A stretch of 64,000 nucleotides of DNA, from NCBI RefSeq assembly GCF_024171725.1, contig NZ_JAMTCG010000004.1:372001-436000 (forward strand). Reading direction: 5' to 3'. The translations under genes were made by a program, and so were the position numbers. A model generated the notes under the pieces. The model searched no databases, was not told the origin of the DNA, and saw only the letters and a program-made list of their open reading frames with translations. Positions 1-8,152 of the stretch are shown in pieces. Source of the stretch: Williamsia serinedens. Its GTDB lineage: Bacteria; Actinomycetota; Actinomycetes; Mycobacteriales; Mycobacteriaceae. The number at the start of each line of letters is the position of its first letter. The stretch's first letter is position 1.

Positions 1-543
1 GAGTTCGACGATCCCTCCGTCGAAGGCGGTGCTGCTGATCAGGTCGAGCTCGAAGTCGGGGCCGTCGCGGAAGATCGGGTCGTCGCCGGTGCGTCCGGTG
101 ACCACCGGGAAGATCGTCAGCTGCAGGCGGTCGACGACCCCGGCCGCCAGGAGCGCCCGATTCAGCGTCACGCTGCCGTGCGACCGCAGCGGCACGTCCG
201 TCTCGGCCTCGAGGCGCGCCACCACATCCGCGGCGTCCCCCTCCGCGACGGTGGCGTTCGCCCACCCGAGGGGCTCGCTCAGCGTCGAGGACACCACCGT
301 CGTCGGTGACCCGAGCATGCGTGCGACCCACGGGTCCGACTCGACGCCGATGTCCTGGAAGTGGCGGAACAGCCGGTAGGTGTCCGCACCGAACACCATG
401 TGGTGGTCGGCGTCGAACTGGCGCCGCCGGTGGGCGAGCCACTCGTCGCTCTCCGTGCCCCAGTAGCCGCCCCACGTACCGGGTTTCGGGGCGGCGAAGC
501 CGTCGAGTGTGGTGAACAGGTCGACGGTGTACTCGGCGCTCAT
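1..543 (-). CDS. RibD C-terminal / dihydrofolate reductase family protein (partial, runs off the window)
   Basis: The reverse strand reads open from an ATG at 543 to the window edge (181 codons, no stop). The start MSAEYTVDLFTTLDGFAAP, the following FGADTYRLF segment and the later VTLNRALLAAG and GDDPIFRDG segments are typical of the RibD-C family, which shares the NADPH-binding dihydrofolate-reductase fold; members are usually uncharacterised oxidoreductases of 180-200 aa. An AGGAG sits 6 nt before the ATG and supports the start. The protein should be nearly complete, lacking only a few C-terminal residues. It is divergent from the polysaccharide block with a 165-bp gap between them, so it is probably a separate unit. 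The substrate cannot be told from sequence. Confidence 0.85.
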   Translation of the reverse strand, partial: MSAEYTVDLFTTLDGFAAPKPGTWGGYWGTESDEWLAHRRRQFDADHHMVFGADTYRLFRHFQDIGVESDPWVARMLGSPTTVVSSTLSEPLGWANATVAEGDAADVVARLEAETDVPLRSHGSVTLNRALLAAGVVDRLQLTIFPVVTGRTGDDPIFRDGPDFELDLISSTAFDGGIVEL

Positions 544-648
544 GGCTGGCTCCTGTGTGTCGGTGGTCGGAAGGTGTGACCGTCGCCGGTCCGCGAACTC
601 ATCGCCGCGAGGCGGCCCCGTTCACCGGATGACCGAATCGAAACTAGT

Positions 649-654
649 TATGAT
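649..654 (+). promoter_or_regulatory. Candidate -10 element upstream of the polysaccharide block
   Basis: TATGAT in the 165-bp divergent gap, about 55 nt before the GTG at 709. No convincing -35 hexamer is seen at 16-18 nt, so this rests on the -10 match and position only. Confidence 0.35.
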
Positions 655-708
655 CGGCAAAGTCTCGATTCACAATGTCCAAGTGCCGTCGCCCGAAGGA
701 GTCCGCCG

Positions 709-1908
709 GTGACCGTCGATGCCGCGACGACACATCGCGACGCGCCACCCCCCATCGACCTCGCCGGACACTTCCGCGATCTGGCGCGCATGCTGCTCCC
801 CGCTCTGCTCATCGGCGTGCTCGTCGGGGGCGGGGTGTTCGCCTATCTGTCCGCGCAGACCAAGCAGTACTCGGCGTCGGTCGTCACGCAGGTCACGACG
901 CAGGGCGAGATCGTCGCCGGCGACGCGTTCGTCGAACAGCTCCGTGCCCCGTTCCAGGAACTGGCCACCGACGACGGCGTGCTGTCGCAGGTCCTCACCC
1001 AGGTGTCGACCGGGTGGACGACGAGCGAGCTGAGCAGCCACCTCACCCTGACCCCCGGCACCGCGCCGTCCCTGCTGACGTTCACCGCCACCGCCGACAA
1101 CCCCCGCACCGCCCAACAGGTCGCCCGCGCGATGGTCGCGGCCGTCGCGCAGGCCAACGAGGCCAACGCGGCCCGCGACGTCGCCCGCCGTGTCGACCAG
1201 ATCGACGCCTCCATCGCGTTCGAGCAGGCCCGCAACGGCCGACTCGCCGCGGGCAGCGACGCGCGCACCCAGTCCGACGCCCGGCTGGCCGAGCTGCGGG
1301 CCCAGCGCGACCAGATCGCCGGCGCCGGCGGCAACCAGCTGACGGTGCTCTCCGTGCCGGAGGCGTCGTCGTCGCCGGTGTCCCCGAAACCGATGTCGAC
1401 GGCGCTGGTCGCCGGGATCGTCGCGGTCATCGTGGCCGCCGAGCTGCTCGTGCTGGCGCGCGGCCGCCTTGGCACGCGCAACAACCGGATCTGGGCTCGA
1501 CGTGTCGCGCACAAGTACGGTGCCCGACTGCTCGTGGCCGGTCCCGGCCCGTTCGACGCGTCGAAACTCCTGTACGGCGAACTGGCGCACCGCCATCGAC
1601 GTGGGCGGTCCGCGGCCATCCTCACCGGGGAGTCGGCGGACGCCGTCGACGTCGTCGTGCCCGGCGGCTCCGCCGAGGAGTGGGGCCAGCGTGTCGAGAA
1701 GGGTGCGCTGGTCGACGACTGGTGGCGCGACGTCGATCTCGGCGACCTCGTCGCGGCGGTCGTGGTGATCTCCGTGCGCGGCCGTGACCGCACCACCACC
1801 ACGGATTCTCTGGCGCAGCTCGCCGATCTCGGTGCGACCCGATACCTCGTCCTGCAGACCCGGCGGGGAGGCCGGACCCGTCGGGGGACGAAGGGAAAGA
1901 CCGCGTGA
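709..1908 (+). CDS. Wzz/chain-length-determinant-like membrane protein
   Basis: A 399-aa protein with a transmembrane helix near residues 28-48 (LLPALLIGVLVGGGVFAYL), a long periplasm-facing, partly helical region (about 50-230) and a second helix near 232-253 before a cytoplasmic C-terminal domain. This two-helix layout with a helical outer domain is that of polysaccharide co-polymerases (Wzz/CapA), which set chain length of surface polysaccharides. The cytoplasmic part has no Walker A motif, so it is not an obvious BY-kinase fusion. The start is GTG at 709, 7 nt after GAAGGAG. It is the first gene of a tightly packed operon; its stop overlaps the next start by 4 bp (GTGA). The family call rests on topology and context rather than on a catalytic motif. 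Confidence 0.7.
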   Translation: MTVDAATTHRDAPPPIDLAGHFRDLARMLLPALLIGVLVGGGVFAYLSAQTKQYSASVVTQVTTQGEIVAGDAFVEQLRAPFQELATDDGVLSQVLTQVSTGWTTSELSSHLTLTPGTAPSLLTFTATADNPRTAQQVARAMVAAVAQANEANAARDVARRVDQIDASIAFEQARNGRLAAGSDARTQSDARLAELRAQRDQIAGAGGNQLTVLSVPEASSSPVSPKPMSTALVAGIVAVIVAAELLVLARGRLGTRNNRIWARRVAHKYGARLLVAGPGPFDASKLLYGELAHRHRRGRSAAILTGESADAVDVVVPGGSAEEWGQRVEKGALVDDWWRDVDLGDLVAAVVVISVRGRDRTTTTDSLAQLADLGATRYLVLQTRRGGRTRRGTKGKTA

Positions 1909-3065
1909 CCTCTGATCCCGCCGACCGAGCAGCGGCCTCCGGCCGCGGTACCACCCGCCGGGTGGCCGTCGTACACGAACGCCTCACCGAGATCGCGGGG
2001 TCGGAGCACGTCGTCGAGCAGCTGGCCCTCGAATGGCCCGAGGGCAGTGTGCACGCGCCGATCGCCCGGGAACAGGGCATTCCCCGCGACCTCCCGTCCC
2101 CGCCGCAGACCACCTGGCTGAACGGTCTCTACTCCGCGATCGGACACCGCTCGTACGCGCCGACCCTCCCGTTCATGCCTCTCGCGTTCCGGCACATGGA
2201 CCTCCGCGGCCCCGGCGGCGACCCCGAGGTCGTCGTGACCAGCCACCACGCGTTCGCGACGCAGGTCGTGTTCGCCACCGAGGCGCCCGTCATCGCCTAC
2301 GTGCACAGCCCCGCACGATGGGCGTGGGACGCGAGCCTGCGCGCCGGCGAGGGCGGCGGGGCGGTCGGGGCGGCGATCCTGACCGGGCTGTCGGCGGTCG
2401 CCCGACGGTGCGAGGTGTCCGCGGCACCCAGGCTGCACACCATTGTCGCCAACTCCTCGGCCGTCGCCGAGCGTGTCCGGAACTGGTGGGGCCGTGACGC
2501 GATCGTCGTGCACCCGCCCGTCGACACCGCGGGCTTCACACCCGACGACGCCGTGGGGCGCGAGGACTTCTTCCTGCTGGCGGGTCGCCTCGTCCCGTAC
2601 AAGCGCCCCGACCTGGCCATCCGCGCCGCCGCCCTCGCCGACGTGCCGCTCGTCGTCGCCGGAGACGGCCGCGCGATGGAGGCGTGCCAGGCCATCGCCG
2701 GGCCCAAGACGACGTTCCTCGGACGGGTCCCGCACGACCAGCTGCTCGACCTGCACCGACGGACCCGCGCACTGCTGATGCCGGGCATCGAGGACTTCGG
2801 CATCGTGCCGGTCGAGTCGATGGCCACCGGCACACCGGTCATCGCGCTCGGCGAGGGCGGTGCGCTCGACTCCGTGCGCCCCGGTGAGACGGGCCTGCTG
2901 GTGGAGCCCGGCACCGACGACGAGATCGCCGACCGTTTCGCCGCGGCCATGCGCGACTTCGACCCCTCGGCGTTCGACCGGCACGCGATCCGCGAGTGGT
3001 CGCAACGGTTCTCGCGCTCGGAGTTCCGACGGCAGATGCGTGAGGTCGTCGATGCCGCGGTCTGA
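1905..3065 (+). CDS. GT4-family glycosyltransferase
   Basis: A 386-aa glycosyltransferase of GT-B fold. The C-terminal half has the nucleotide-sugar binding features of family GT4: GRLVPYKRPDLAI near residue 227, VVAGDGR, and the E-x7-E motif EDFGIVPVE near residues 296-304 followed by ATGTPVIA. The N-terminal acceptor domain includes VVTSHHAF and YVHSPARWAWD. Such enzymes transfer a sugar from a nucleotide or lipid-linked donor during capsule, exopolysaccharide or glycolipid assembly on the cytoplasmic face of the membrane. The GTG start overlaps the preceding stop (GTGA), which implies translational coupling with the Wzz-like gene. Its last codons overlap the start of the following acyltransferase. 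The sugar and the acceptor are unknown. Confidence 0.85.
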   Translation: MTSDPADRAAASGRGTTRRVAVVHERLTEIAGSEHVVEQLALEWPEGSVHAPIAREQGIPRDLPSPPQTTWLNGLYSAIGHRSYAPTLPFMPLAFRHMDLRGPGGDPEVVVTSHHAFATQVVFATEAPVIAYVHSPARWAWDASLRAGEGGGAVGAAILTGLSAVARRCEVSAAPRLHTIVANSSAVAERVRNWWGRDAIVVHPPVDTAGFTPDDAVGREDFFLLAGRLVPYKRPDLAIRAAALADVPLVVAGDGRAMEACQAIAGPKTTFLGRVPHDQLLDLHRRTRALLMPGIEDFGIVPVESMATGTPVIALGEGGALDSVRPGETGLLVEPGTDDEIADRFAAAMRDFDPSAFDRHAIREWSQRFSRSEFRRQMREVVDAAV

Positions 3066-4341
3066 TCGACACGCCGTCCGCTCCGTCGAGGAGATCGGCG
3101 AGCACCGCCCCAGCGCCCTCGACGTCGCACTCGCGCACTCCCGGAACATCGCGGTGTTCGGTCCGGTGCCGGACCTGGACCGCGATCTGCTCACCGTGCG
3201 TCTGCGCTCGATCGCCGCGGAGGTGCCGCGGCTGCGCCTCGACCCGTTCTCGGCCGACGGGACGTGGACCCGCCGCACCGACACGCTCGTCGTCGAGGAC
3301 CTCGCCGCGCCCACCCCGTCCGGCGACCTCCCGGACGTGCCCGGAGCGCAGCTGGGGGTCATCGCCACCCATGTGCGACATTACGATCCAGCCCCTCTCC
3401 GTGTCGCGGTCTGCGACGACCACCTCGTCGTCGACCACTCCCACGGACTCGGCGACGGACGCCTCGCGCCCACCTTGCAGGCGGTCCTGCTCGACTCCGC
3501 ACCGCCGTCGGTGCACGCGGCGCTGGCCCACGACGCGCCCGCGGGATCGGTGCGCCGCGCCCTCGCCGACCAGGTGCTCCGACATCCCAGGCGTCTCGCC
3601 GAGGCCCGACGACTCCGCGCGGACAACGCCCCGGAGGCCGACCTGGCCGAACCGGTGACGGTCGACCCGAACCGGGTCCGCACGGTCTCCGTGACGGTCC
3701 CCGCGGACCGTGTCGCCGCTCTGCGACAACGGATCTCGACGATGGACGGCGCGTCCGACGCGTCGTCGACCGTCGCGATCTGGGTCGCCGCGCTCCGCCG
3801 TGCGGGTGTCGCGACCGACGAGGTGGTGCAGGTCCTCGTCGACTGCCGCCGCTACCTGCGACGCGGCGACGCCGGGATGGGCAACCTGGCGATCGCGCTG
3901 CCGATCCGCATGCCGGCACCCGTCACGCCGGCCTCGGTGCGTCAGCGGGTCCGTACCGCCACCGAGTCCGCCTGGCCGCTGGCCGTCCTGGGCATCAGCG
4001 CCACCCGGGCCCGTCTGCGTCGCGGGACACCGCCCTCGTCACCGGAACCCGCCGAGACCGTCCGCAGGTCACCGCACGTGCGGCTGTCCGTCAGCGACAT
4101 CGGCCGTCTGCCCATCTTCGACGGCGTCGTCCCCCCGGCGCCGGCATCACCACCCCAGCTCGGGGCGGGCATCGACCCCGACGGACCGGAGGCCCTCACG
4201 CTGCTGGTCAGCGAGACCGGCGGCGCGCGAACCCTGTCCGCGACGTTCCACGCCGACGTGATCGACGCACGCGCGGTGCACTCCGCGCTGACCGACATCT
4301 GCCGCGATCCCGTCGCGGTCCTCGAGACGGCGGGCCCGTGA
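3052..4341 (+). CDS. CAT/condensation-fold acyltransferase-like protein
   Basis: A 429-aa protein that I place in the chloramphenicol-acetyltransferase/condensation superfamily from the HGLGDG motif (H-x3-D-G, H131) preceded by LVVDHS, and from two-lobe features such as RRYLRRGDAGMGNLAIALPI in the second half, which resembles the DFGWG-side region of PapA/WES-like acyltransferases. Such enzymes move an acyl chain from CoA or a carrier to an alcohol or amine. In this operon, between a glycosyltransferase and a secreted lipase-like lipoprotein, an O-acyl modification of a surface glycan or glycolipid is the natural guess. The start is the ATG at 3052, inside the end of the upstream gene; a longer reading from 2860 runs through the glycosyltransferase and is a frame artefact. 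Superfamily fairly sure, substrate unknown. Confidence 0.6.
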   Translation: MPRSDRHAVRSVEEIGEHRPSALDVALAHSRNIAVFGPVPDLDRDLLTVRLRSIAAEVPRLRLDPFSADGTWTRRTDTLVVEDLAAPTPSGDLPDVPGAQLGVIATHVRHYDPAPLRVAVCDDHLVVDHSHGLGDGRLAPTLQAVLLDSAPPSVHAALAHDAPAGSVRRALADQVLRHPRRLAEARRLRADNAPEADLAEPVTVDPNRVRTVSVTVPADRVAALRQRISTMDGASDASSTVAIWVAALRRAGVATDEVVQVLVDCRRYLRRGDAGMGNLAIALPIRMPAPVTPASVRQRVRTATESAWPLAVLGISATRARLRRGTPPSSPEPAETVRRSPHVRLSVSDIGRLPIFDGVVPPAPASPPQLGAGIDPDGPEALTLLVSETGGARTLSATFHADVIDARAVHSALTDICRDPVAVLETAGP

Positions 4342-4366
4342 GGCGTGAGCTGATCAGCGCGCGGCG

Positions 4367-5635
4367 ATGACCGCGCACGACGTCGAGACCAGGCGTCGCC
4401 GCACCCCGGCAACGCGGATCGCCGTCCCGGCGTGCCTCGTGCTGGCCGCGGTCCTGCTGGTCGGATGCGCGACCACCACCCCCGCCGACGTGGCGACGCC
4501 GTCGGTGTCGGCGCAGCCCGGGTCGGTGATCGGGACACCGAGCCGAGACAACGGCTACCCGGCTCTCGACGACGTCACCCGCGACATCACCGCGATCCGC
4601 TACGCGACCACCGCACGCGACGGGTCCCCGCGCTCGGCCAACGGCGTGGTGTTCGTCCCCCGCGACGACCCACCCCGGGGCGGATACCGCATCGCGGCGG
4701 TCGCCCATCCGAACACCGGGGCCTCCAGCGACTGCGCCCCCACGTCCTATCCGGGTCTGCTCGGCAGCCTCGGTTCCGTCGCGTACTTCCTCGCCGCGGG
4801 GTACGTCGTCGTCTTCACCGAGGACCCCGTGACCGTCGACGACGCCGGCACCCTGACCGACGCCGGCGACGGCACCGCGACGGCGACCGCGCGTCCGCAC
4901 CCGTTCCTCGAGCCGTACAGCGGCGCCCACACCATGATCGACGGGGTCCGCGCCGCCCGGACGGTCGTCGCCTCGACCTCGGCCGACTGGGTCGCCTACG
5001 GCGTCTCCCAGGGTGGTCAGGCCTCGTGGGCCGCCAACGACCTCGCCGACAGCTACGGCGGCGGACTGCGACTGCTCGGGTCGCTCAGCATCTCCCCGTC
5101 GGCCGACCTGCGCGGGCTGGTCGACAAGATGCAGGCCGGCACGCTCAGCGTCGCGCAGCGCGTCGCCCTGCCCGTCGTGCTCGAGGGCGTCAGCGCCGCG
5201 TTCCCCGGCTTCCGCATCGAGGACTACCTGCACGGCTCGATGCTGGCGGCGCGTTCGGTGTTCCTCTCGTGCACCGGCGACCAGGAGTCGGCGAAGACCG
5301 GGATCGCCACCGCGGCACCGGCGTCGGACTTCCGACCGTCGTCGAGCGCCGCCGCCGACCGCCTGCGTGACCAGCTCGGCCAGTTCGCCGTCCCGCTGCC
5401 GTCGGTGCGCGCGACCGCACCGATGTTCGTGGCGTACGGCACCGACGACACGCTCATCGACCCCCGCTGGACCGTCGACGCCGTCCGGCGCGCCTGCCGC
5501 TCCGGCGACACCGTCGACCTCCGGGTGGTGCAGGGACAGCCACACGGGACGCTCGATCTGGGTCCCGCGCCGCAGGACTGGGTCGACGACCGCGCCGCCG
5601 GCCGACGGGCCCCGAACTCGTGTGCGGGACTGTGA
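4367..5635 (+). CDS. Secreted lipoprotein of the secretory-lipase (alpha/beta hydrolase) type
   Basis: A 422-aa protein with a basic N-terminus (RRRR), a hydrophobic stretch and a lipobox LVGC with lipidation Cys34, so it should be anchored on the outer face of the membrane. The body is an alpha/beta hydrolase of the secretory lipase (LIP, CalA-like) family: nucleophile elbow GVSQGG, a likely acid in the YGTDDTLIDPRW segment and a likely catalytic His in GQPHGTLD. These enzymes hydrolyse acyl esters. The gene begins 25 bp after the acyltransferase stop in the same direction, an arrangement that would fit deacylation or remodelling of the acylated surface product. Length is normal for the family. 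The esterase assignment is strong; the natural substrate is inference. Confidence 0.85.
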   Translation: MTAHDVETRRRRTPATRIAVPACLVLAAVLLVGCATTTPADVATPSVSAQPGSVIGTPSRDNGYPALDDVTRDITAIRYATTARDGSPRSANGVVFVPRDDPPRGGYRIAAVAHPNTGASSDCAPTSYPGLLGSLGSVAYFLAAGYVVVFTEDPVTVDDAGTLTDAGDGTATATARPHPFLEPYSGAHTMIDGVRAARTVVASTSADWVAYGVSQGGQASWAANDLADSYGGGLRLLGSLSISPSADLRGLVDKMQAGTLSVAQRVALPVVLEGVSAAFPGFRIEDYLHGSMLAARSVFLSCTGDQESAKTGIATAAPASDFRPSSSAAADRLRDQLGQFAVPLPSVRATAPMFVAYGTDDTLIDPRWTVDAVRRACRSGDTVDLRVVQGQPHGTLDLGPAPQDWVDDRAAGRRAPNSCAGL

Positions 5636-5666
5636 CACATGTGCCCGAAGAACAGCGAAGATTCGC

Positions 5667-5672
5667 TATCGT
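5667..5672 (+). promoter_or_regulatory. Candidate -10 element for a leaderless GAF-protein transcript
   Basis: TATCGT (TAnnnT) lies 7 nt before the ATG at 5680, which would place the transcription start at or next to the start codon. No Shine-Dalgarno is seen before this ATG. Such leaderless starts are common in actinobacteria. Confidence 0.35.
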
Positions 5673-5679
5673 GAACCGC

Positions 5680-6423
5680 ATGTCCGGCACATCTCCCGCC
5701 GTCGACCCGGTGGTGACCGAGGTCCTGACGCGCGCCGCCCAGTCCACCGGCGAGGACGTCGACGTCTACATCGGACGCGCCGTCGCGACCCGACTGGCCG
5801 CCGACCTCCTGGGATCCGACGACCCGGACCTCACGACCGTGATCACGGCCCTGCGCAGCACCGGGTTGACCGGGGCGCCGTCGACCGACGGCGATGGGAT
5901 CCCGCTCACACCACCGACGGCGGCTACCGATCCCGTCATCCGCGACCCCGAGCGCCTGCGGGTCCTGTTCGACACCGGCCTCATGGACACCGTGGCCGGG
6001 CCCGCCTACGACCGCATCGCGGCGATGGCCGTCGACGCGCTCGACGTCCCGAGCGCCGGGGTGTCCTTGGTCTCCGACGAGAAGCAGTGGTTCTGCAGCG
6101 CAGCCGGGTTGTCCGGTGAGCTGGCCGAGACCAGGACCGTCTCGATGGACCGGTCGCTGTGTCAGTACGCCGTCTCGTCCGGGACGCCTCTCATCATCGA
6201 GGACGCCCGCGTCCACCCCACCCTCTCCGAGCACCCGATCGTCGCCGACGGCACCGTCGTCGCCTACGCGGGCATCCCGCTGACGGATGCGCAGGGACAT
6301 GCGATCGGGACGCTGTGCGCCTGGGACGACAAGCCGAAGCAGTGGACGACCGGGCACGTGCAGGTCCTCGAGGACCTCGCCACGATCGTCCGTGAGCGCA
6401 TCTTCGGCGACGACGAGTTCTGA
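5680..6423 (+). CDS. GAF-domain protein
   Basis: A 247-aa cytoplasmic protein. Residues about 1-75 are helical with no recognised family. Residues about 90-245 form a GAF domain: DPERLRVLFDTGLMDT, the GVSLVSDEKQWF strand, the SLCQYAV segment, AYAGIPLTDAQGHAIGTLCAWD and a terminal helix with VLEDLATIVRERI. GAF domains bind small ligands or sense redox state; no output domain (GGDEF, kinase, HTH) is attached, so it may act through a partner. The ATG at 5680 is chosen because a -10-like hexamer sits 7 nt upstream; a GTG at 5671 is an alternative. A reading from 5620 would overlap the lipoprotein gene and is less likely. It lies between two polysaccharide genes, which makes regulation of that pathway possible. 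Confidence 0.75.
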   Translation: MSGTSPAVDPVVTEVLTRAAQSTGEDVDVYIGRAVATRLAADLLGSDDPDLTTVITALRSTGLTGAPSTDGDGIPLTPPTAATDPVIRDPERLRVLFDTGLMDTVAGPAYDRIAAMAVDALDVPSAGVSLVSDEKQWFCSAAGLSGELAETRTVSMDRSLCQYAVSSGTPLIIEDARVHPTLSEHPIVADGTVVAYAGIPLTDAQGHAIGTLCAWDDKPKQWTTGHVQVLEDLATIVRERIFGDDEF

Positions 6424-6475
6424 GTCACCGCTCGGCGATTCGCCGGTATTCGTGAACGACGCATCGTCGATTCAC

Positions 6476-6481
6476 TACAGT
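6476..6481 (+). promoter_or_regulatory. Candidate -10 element upstream of the initiating transferase
   Basis: TACAGT (TAnnnT), 7 nt before an ATG at 6489 that opens a six-codon reading frame and 38 nt before the ATG of the large gene. It is preceded by TCGATTCAC (6467-6475), a 9-mer also found at 665-673 upstream of the Wzz-like gene. Confidence 0.4.
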
Positions 6482-6488
6482 GGATTCC

Positions 6489-6509
6489 ATGACAGGCACA
6501 GGATTCTGA
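6489..6509 (+). other. Possible leaderless upstream mini-ORF (MTGTGF)
   Basis: ATG plus five codons and TGA, placed exactly where a transcript from the -10 element at 6476-6481 should begin. It ends 10 nt before the ATG of the WbaP-like gene and is out of frame with it. It could couple or tune translation of the downstream gene, or be chance. Confidence 0.3.
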
Positions 6510-6519
6510 GCTGTCCGCG

Positions 6520-8013
6520 ATGGCTCTGCAGACCGCCTCGGCACCCTCTCTGACCGCCGCGCCCGCGATCGGCGGTGGCGCGGACACCGCGTTCCTCCGC
6601 CAGATCCGTCGCGACCCCGGCCATTCGATCGTCACCGTCGTCATCGACGTCGTCGCCGCATCGGTGGCAGTGATCGTCGGCTCGCTCTGGGCCGACGCCA
6701 CCCAGCCCCAGCACCCCCCGCTGTGGGCACTGTGGCTCTTCGTCCCGACAGTCGTGATGACGTTCGCGCTGCAACAGATGTACCGCAAACAGTTGCGGCG
6801 CAACTTCCTCGACGAACTCGCACCCGTCATGACGGCGCTCGCCGTCGCGGCGGTGGTGACCCTGGCGTTCATCGTCACGTTCGTCACCTCCGCGTCCCAG
6901 ACCGGCATCACCACGACGAAGGTCTGGGTGTGTGCGGTCGTCCTCGTCACCGTCGGCCGGTTCGTCCGGGTCGTCATCCAGCGCAACCTGCGGACCAAGC
7001 GCGGCTCCCTCGCACCGACGCTCGTCGTCGGCGACGGGCCGGTCGCCCACCAGCTCATCGCCCGCATGAAGGAGATGCCGGAGTACGGCTTGCGGCCGGT
7101 CGGCATCCTCGCCGCCACACCGCTGCAGGTCGCCGGCGACGCACCCGCCGGCGACGCGGTGTCGCCCGACGTCCCGCGGCTCGGCCCGCCGCGGGCGGTC
7201 GCGGACGCGATCGCGGCCACCCAGGCCGAGGAGATCGTCGTCGCCGCCGAGGACATGGACGACGATCAGCTCGCCCGCGTGGTCCGCGCCGCCCACCGGC
7301 GCGGCATCCGCGCGTGGGTCCTCCCCCGCGCGCACGACGCGGTCGGGGCCAGGGCGCGCATCGACCACCTCGGCGGTGTGCCGCTGCTGATCCTCCCCCG
7401 GATCAACCCCCGCAGTTGGCAGTTCACGGTCAAGCACGCGTTCGACCGGACGGCCGGCGCGCTGGGCCTGCTGATGATCTCGCCGATCTTCCTCACCCTG
7501 ATGCTGCTCGTCCGGCTGAGCTCGCCGGGCCCGATATTCTTCTCCCAGGAGCGGGTCGGTCGCAACGGCAAGGTGTTCGGCTGTCTCAAGTTCCGATCGA
7601 TGCGCCCGCCGACGGAGGCCGACAAGGCATTCGAGCTCAAGGCCGGCGCCGCGCCGGGCGGCGTCGAGGGTGTCGACCGCCGCACCAAGGTCGGCAAGAT
7701 CATGCGGTCGACGTCGTTGGACGAGCTGCCGCAGCTAATCAACGTCGTGCGTGGAGACATGAGCCTCGTCGGCCCGCGGCCCGAGCGGCCCGAGTTCGTC
7801 GAGCTGTTCGAGATGCAGATCCGGCGCTACGGCGAGCGACATCGCGTGAAGGCCGGCGTCACCGGGTGGGCGCAGGTCCATGGACTGCGCGGTCAGACGT
7901 CGATCGCCGACCGCGCCGAGTGGGACAACTACTACATCGAGAACTGGTCCCTCGCGCTCGACCTCAAGATCCTCGCCCTCACCGTCCTCACGGTGTTCCA
8001 CCGCGCCGAATAG
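6520..8013 (+). CDS. WbaP-type polyprenyl glycosyl-1-phosphate transferase (exopolysaccharide initiation)
   Basis: A 497-aa integral membrane protein. Four transmembrane helices lie at about residues 36-57, 67-88, 101-123 and 134-152. A soluble Rossmann-like domain follows (LVVGDGPVAHQLIARM onward), then a membrane-dipping helix (about 308-332) and the bacterial sugar transferase domain with SPGPIFFSQERVGRNGK, LKFRSM, STSLDELPQLINVVRGDMS, VGPRPERPEF and the terminal VKAGVTGWAQVHGLRG. This is the complete motif set of the WbaP/CpsE family. The enzyme moves a sugar-1-phosphate from a UDP-sugar to undecaprenyl or decaprenyl phosphate, the first step of surface-polysaccharide repeat-unit assembly. 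It closes the polysaccharide block. No strong ribosome site precedes the ATG; a mini-ORF and a -10-like hexamer lie just upstream. UDP-glucose versus UDP-galactose preference cannot be read. Confidence 0.9.
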   Translation: MALQTASAPSLTAAPAIGGGADTAFLRQIRRDPGHSIVTVVIDVVAASVAVIVGSLWADATQPQHPPLWALWLFVPTVVMTFALQQMYRKQLRRNFLDELAPVMTALAVAAVVTLAFIVTFVTSASQTGITTTKVWVCAVVLVTVGRFVRVVIQRNLRTKRGSLAPTLVVGDGPVAHQLIARMKEMPEYGLRPVGILAATPLQVAGDAPAGDAVSPDVPRLGPPRAVADAIAATQAEEIVVAAEDMDDDQLARVVRAAHRRGIRAWVLPRAHDAVGARARIDHLGGVPLLILPRINPRSWQFTVKHAFDRTAGALGLLMISPIFLTLMLLVRLSSPGPIFFSQERVGRNGKVFGCLKFRSMRPPTEADKAFELKAGAAPGGVEGVDRRTKVGKIMRSTSLDELPQLINVVRGDMSLVGPRPERPEFVELFEMQIRRYGERHRVKAGVTGWAQVHGLRGQTSIADRAEWDNYYIENWSLALDLKILALTVLTVFHRAE

Positions 8014-8152
8014 CGGTATCGTCGCCTGCGGCGCGCAGGACGCCCCCGGGTCCGCGGAGAGGGCTGAGCCCACCTGCACGGTGATGTGTCCTGTCGTCGT
8101 CACCTCTTCTCGCCCCGTCACGCGGACCACGGGGACGCGAGAGGAGATCGCG

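Noticed and set aside
2860-3051. N-terminal extension of the acyltransferase
   Set aside because: It lies inside the glycosyltransferase and has no family similarity; the ATG at 3052 gives a normal start.
843-3368. Minus-strand 841-codon frame over the Wzz-like and GT4 genes
   Set aside because: Shadow of two genes with clear motifs and coupled starts on the plus strand.
8025-8039. Hairpin CCTGCG-GCG-CGCAGG after the transferase stop as a terminator
   Set aside because: Only a 6-bp stem with a 3-nt loop and no U tract; too weak to call in this GC-rich context.
7880-8152. N-terminal extension of the ankyrin protein
   Set aside because: It overlaps the end of the transferase and gives Ser/Thr/Arg-rich text; GAGGAG before the GTG at 8153 sets the start.
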